A stretch of 36,178 bases of DNA from Nostoc sp. S4 (GTDB taxonomy: Bacteria; Cyanobacteriota; Cyanobacteriia; Cyanobacteriales; Nostocaceae). The DNA is taken from positions 1 through 36,178 of the forward strand of contig JAQYWR010000063.1 of NCBI GenBank assembly GCA_029379225.1. The letters are read 5' to 3'. Under the pieces are notes generated by a model. The model searched no databases. It was given only the letters and a program-made list of their open reading frames with translations, and was not told the origin of the DNA. The translations under genes were made by a program, and so were the position numbers. Positions 33,626 through 36,178 of the stretch are shown piece by piece; within the stretch, counting starts at the first letter, position 1; each line of letters starts with the position of its first letter.

Positions 33626-34057
33626 ATGAAGGAGCGACCCATAACATCCGCCGATCGGAGCGCCGCCGCTTCGCGACGCCCCCGACAGACTGTACGCCCT
33701 GCCCTAACATTGCTGCTCGCGATGACCTCTCTGGTTACCGCCGTTGGCATCGCTTCCCCGGTGACCGCCAACTCGGCCGACTGCCCCTCCGGCAAGTTCT
33801 GCATCTGGACTAACTACAACTACGACGGGTCCTTCGCATACTTCTCCCAGGGTTCCGCCAACTTGGCGAACCCGATCGGTGGATATGTGTTCAACAACAA
33901 GGTCACGTCGATTTGGAACCGTACTGGCAGCGCATGGTGCCTGTACGACGGTGCGAACTACAGCACGCTGCTACTGCGGCAGTCTGCGGGCGGCTACCGC
34001 TCCAATCTGGCGGTCGAGCGCATCGACAACAAGACGACTTCGCTGAGATCCTGCTGA
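33626..34057 (+). CDS. Secreted peptidase inhibitor, family I36-like (actinobacterial type)
   Basis: A 143-residue protein from the ATG at 33626 (an ATG at 33614 adds four residues). Residues 1-48 form an export signal: an Arg-rich start (RSAAASRRPRQTVRPA), a hydrophobic core (LTLLLAMTSLVTAVGIA) and an alanine-rich cleavage region ending near ANSA. The mature part has CPSGKFCIWTNYNYDG, a beta/gamma-crystallin-like pattern, WCLYDGANYS and a terminal Cys: four cysteines that could make two disulphides. This resembles the Inhibitor_I36 family, known from a Streptomyces metalloproteinase inhibitor. About three quarters of codons end in G or C (111 of 143 by hand count), sharply unlike the surrounding AT-rich DNA, so transfer from an actinobacterium is likely. 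No Shine-Dalgarno is evident. It could instead be a chimeric assembly. Confidence 0.82.
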   Translation: MKERPITSADRSAAASRRPRQTVRPALTLLLAMTSLVTAVGIASPVTANSADCPSGKFCIWTNYNYDGSFAYFSQGSANLANPIGGYVFNNKVTSIWNRTGSAWCLYDGANYSTLLLRQSAGGYRSNLAVERIDNKTTSLRSC

Positions 34058-34679
34058 GATGTAGTAGTTTACATGGTCGGATTCAGCGATCGCCTAGCCA
34101 TTCCCTAGTCCCCAATCACCACAACTACCACTAATTAAGAAGAGTAAGCCAGTGGGATTGAGACAAATTTACGTCCACTGCCTACCCTTCTCTTATAGTT
34201 AGGGGGGCAGTGGACGCGGTAGCAAAGTCGGTCGATGGCAAGTCACAATCTTGGGATGAAGTGCGATCGCGACAACCATAAGGAATCTCTCGATATTTGT
34301 CGAGTTTAGGGTAACTAGTCTATGGTTAGCTTATATCTTGCACCTGCAAACTTTTGCTTCTAAGTTATGTTGCTGATATACAGAGGGCATCAACAACAGC
34401 AGAGTGTAAACTACCCCTTGGGCGTGGGCAAGAATTGAAACCATTTTTTTGCTTTTCTATATGCTTTTCACGCCCTTTTTTCTCATATTTTTGCTCATGA
34501 ATGCAAATCTAGGTACTTTTTCAAATTGGCGATCGCCTCTCGAAGTTGTGCCTTTAGGCTTGAAATTATAAGTTTATTTAAACAAATTATTAAATCTACT
34601 GCTGGTTTTGAGGAAAAATTTGATAAAACCTTGTTGAAATATATTGACTCACTACATCTACCAGCGTCATCCAACGGCA
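34058..34679. other. Gap between the I36 gene and the STAND gene, with inverted repeats
   Basis: No convincing gene in these 622 bases. CGTCCACTGCC (34172-34182) and GGCAGTGGACG (34206-34216) form a perfect 11-base stem. GTAGTTTACA (34064-34073), seven bases after the I36 stop, has its complement TGTAAACTAC at 34405-34414, next to CCCCTTGGGCGTGGGC. These look like insertion-sequence end remnants similar to the one at 33425. Base composition drops back to AT-rich at once after 34057. Confidence 0.5.
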
Positions 34680-36140
34680 ATGAGCAATATCTCTGGATTT
34701 TCAGTCAGCAAGCCTGTTGCACTATGGAATAAACCGATTAAAGCTGATTTTAAAGAACTATTTAAATCACTAAGCAAAGGTGTAATAGATGGCGTTTTGG
34801 GCAAGTGGGAAGAGGTAGCTAAAGATGTTGTAGAAGCTACAGCAGCACTAGGTTTAGCAGCAGTACCAGAGGAAGTTGCTTGGTTACTAATTTACCGTTC
34901 TTTGGTAGAAGCAATCGTGAGTTTGGTGAAAGGAAATCAAGAGTTACTGTTTGAAAAACCAAATGCAAGCGACCTTGAGCTATTATGCGATCGCCTCAAC
35001 GATTCCCTAGAAAGTATAGAATTGCGTATTGACCAAGATTTTTTTAGCCGTCCTAAAGATTTGCCGATTCTGGAAGCGATTAAAACTGCTTTTGCCGCCT
35101 GGTTAAAATACTTTAGTGTCAATGAAGCTCAAGCACAGATAATTAGTCATCGTCTTCCTACCTATTTTGTGTTTGCTTTACATGAAGAGTGGGCAAAACA
35201 TCCAGAAAAATATGCTTGTTTAAAAGAAGAACTGGATACCCCTTTTACTCAAGCCAATGAACGGGAACAATCATGGCAGCGTTATTTTGCTTGGTTACAA
35301 AAACAGGTTGAAGAACCGATGCTTTTAGAAGCCTTTGGTTTAAAACAGGTTTATGTTCCTTTACGCGCCTACTATAACCAGAAAGTTGCAGGTGAAAAGT
35401 CAGAAGAATTTGAACGCCGGATAAGAGAAGATGAGAAATATCAGCGAGTCGTTCTTGATTTGGAAGCCGCACTAGAAGCTTGGTTAGAAAAGGGCGATCG
35501 CAATGATGCCATTAGAGTGATTAGTGGTGGCCCAGGAAGCGGTAAATCTTCCTTTGCCAAAATCTTTGCAGCTAACCAAGCAGAAAAAGGGAAAATTCCA
35601 GTTTTATTTATTCCTTTACACCATTTTGAACCCTCCGATGACTTAGTTGAGGCAATTGGTAAGTTTGTGCGAGACGATGGCTTTCTCAGACATAATCCTC
35701 TAGATAAAGATAAAGCTGATTCTCGCTTACTGATTATCTTCGATGGTTTAGATGAGCTTGCCATGCAGGGCAAAATTGCCACTGAGATTGCTCAACAATT
35801 TGTACGTGAAGTCCAAAGAAAAGTAGAGCGGTTTAATAGGCATGAAACTTGCTTACAAGTATTAATTAGTGGTCGAGAATTAGTAGTGCAAGCAAATAGT
35901 AGTGACTTTCGCCAACCACAGCAAATATTGCATATCTTGCCTTATTTTGTTACTGAACATGAGACAAATAATTACATTGACGATCAAAACTTGTTACAGC
36001 AAGATCAACGTCAGATTTGGTGGCAGAAATACGGCAATGCTAGTGGACGGGGATATGATTGCTTACCAAAAGAGTTAAATCAAGATAATCTCATAGAAAT
36101 TACTGCTCAACCTTTGCTGAATTCTGACTTTTGCCGTTAA
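34680..36140 (+). CDS. NACHT-type STAND NTPase, N-terminal part, probably frameshifted near the window edge
   Basis: From the ATG at 34680 the frame encodes 486 residues. Residues 1-270 form a helical domain of no family I recognise. The NTPase follows: Walker A VISGGPGSGKSSFAK (about 280-294), Walker B with acidic cluster LLIIFDGLDELA (about 350) and VLISGRELVVQ as the sensor strand, all NACHT-like. The frame ends at TAA 36138-36140 after ITAQPLLN-SDFCR. In the -1 frame the DNA continues from 36128 as LLPLSLERLTGKGFKQQ to the window end, which fits continuation of the family better. So a one-base loss (or two-base gain) near 36123-36127 may have broken the gene. STAND proteins act as sensors, often in phage defence. 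An ATG at 34644 is possible but less natural. Confidence 0.8.
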   Translation: MSNISGFSVSKPVALWNKPIKADFKELFKSLSKGVIDGVLGKWEEVAKDVVEATAALGLAAVPEEVAWLLIYRSLVEAIVSLVKGNQELLFEKPNASDLELLCDRLNDSLESIELRIDQDFFSRPKDLPILEAIKTAFAAWLKYFSVNEAQAQIISHRLPTYFVFALHEEWAKHPEKYACLKEELDTPFTQANEREQSWQRYFAWLQKQVEEPMLLEAFGLKQVYVPLRAYYNQKVAGEKSEEFERRIREDEKYQRVVLDLEAALEAWLEKGDRNDAIRVISGGPGSGKSSFAKIFAANQAEKGKIPVLFIPLHHFEPSDDLVEAIGKFVRDDGFLRHNPLDKDKADSRLLIIFDGLDELAMQGKIATEIAQQFVREVQRKVERFNRHETCLQVLISGRELVVQANSSDFRQPQQILHILPYFVTEHETNNYIDDQNLLQQDQRQIWWQKYGNASGRGYDCLPKELNQDNLIEITAQPLLNSDFCR

Positions 36141-36178
36141 GTCTTGAAAGGCTTACAGGTAAAGGATTTAAGCAACAG

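Noticed and set aside
33610..33804. Antisense frame over the I36 gene
   Set aside because: GC-rich genes commonly leave long antisense frames; the sense frame has signal peptide and domain.
1..36178. tRNA or rRNA genes
   Set aside because: I found no tRNA-like TTCGAATC arm with matching acceptor stems and no rRNA-like stretch on reading through; a covariance search could still find one.

Overview
The window looks like chromosome from a filamentous, heterocyst-forming cyanobacterium of the Nostoc/Anabaena type. The octamer GCGATCGC (HIP1) recurs throughout. Many intergenic gaps carry tandem heptamers such as AGTCATT, as is typical of Nostocales. The gene content fits: a side-by-side Flv1-like/Flv3-like flavodiiron pair, cyanophycin genes cphB-cphA, and cyanobacterial families such as the TM-anchored Ser/Thr kinases and the RodZ-like HTH protein. 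This assignment rests on sequence character and gene content, not on a database search.

Layout. (1) 378-4908: flv3-like and flv1-like genes on the minus strand, divergent from coaX. (2) 5035-7291: a FIST-domain sensor followed by a histidine kinase, a two-gene signalling unit with no response regulator. (3) 7650-10115: alpha/beta hydrolase, Nudix hydrolase and a small basic protein, separated by repeat-rich gaps. (4) 10311-16208, all minus strand: trmD, ispF, a lipoprotein oligopeptide-type binding protein, larB, a one-TM small protein and argH. (5) 16209-21322: a long leader with a perfect GTA-N8-TAC (NtcA-type) site, then cphB and cphA, then a convergent 56-residue tatA that is easily missed. 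(6) 21399-24269: two tandem paralogous Ser/Thr kinases. (7) 24352-31719: cbiT, cdsA, a DUF2993-type protein, a pseudouridine synthase, a RodZ-like protein, malQ, a second Nudix hydrolase and ridA. (8) 31880-36178: an accessory region with a ParD antitoxin, a ParE toxin gene interrupted by a stop codon, debris including a P-loop fragment, one CRISPR-repeat-like sequence, a GC-rich gene for a secreted I36-type peptidase inhibitor, and a NACHT/STAND NTPase that appears frameshifted near the window edge.

How the genes work together. The cyanophycin pair handles nitrogen storage and remobilisation. The site and leader upstream suggest nitrogen control. argH makes arginine, one of the two amino acids of cyanophycin, but it is not in the same operon. 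The Flv pair would reduce O2 to water. If it is the heterocyst pair, it links to nitrogen fixation. The rest of the first 31.7 kb is mostly housekeeping genes as single units or short operons.

The most unusual part is 32.1-36.2 kb. A gene with Actinobacteria-like codon use and a Streptomyces-style exported inhibitor sits in AT-rich cyanobacterial DNA, between insertion-sequence-like hairpin ends and next to toxin-antitoxin and STAND genes. That looks like a small, partly decayed island.
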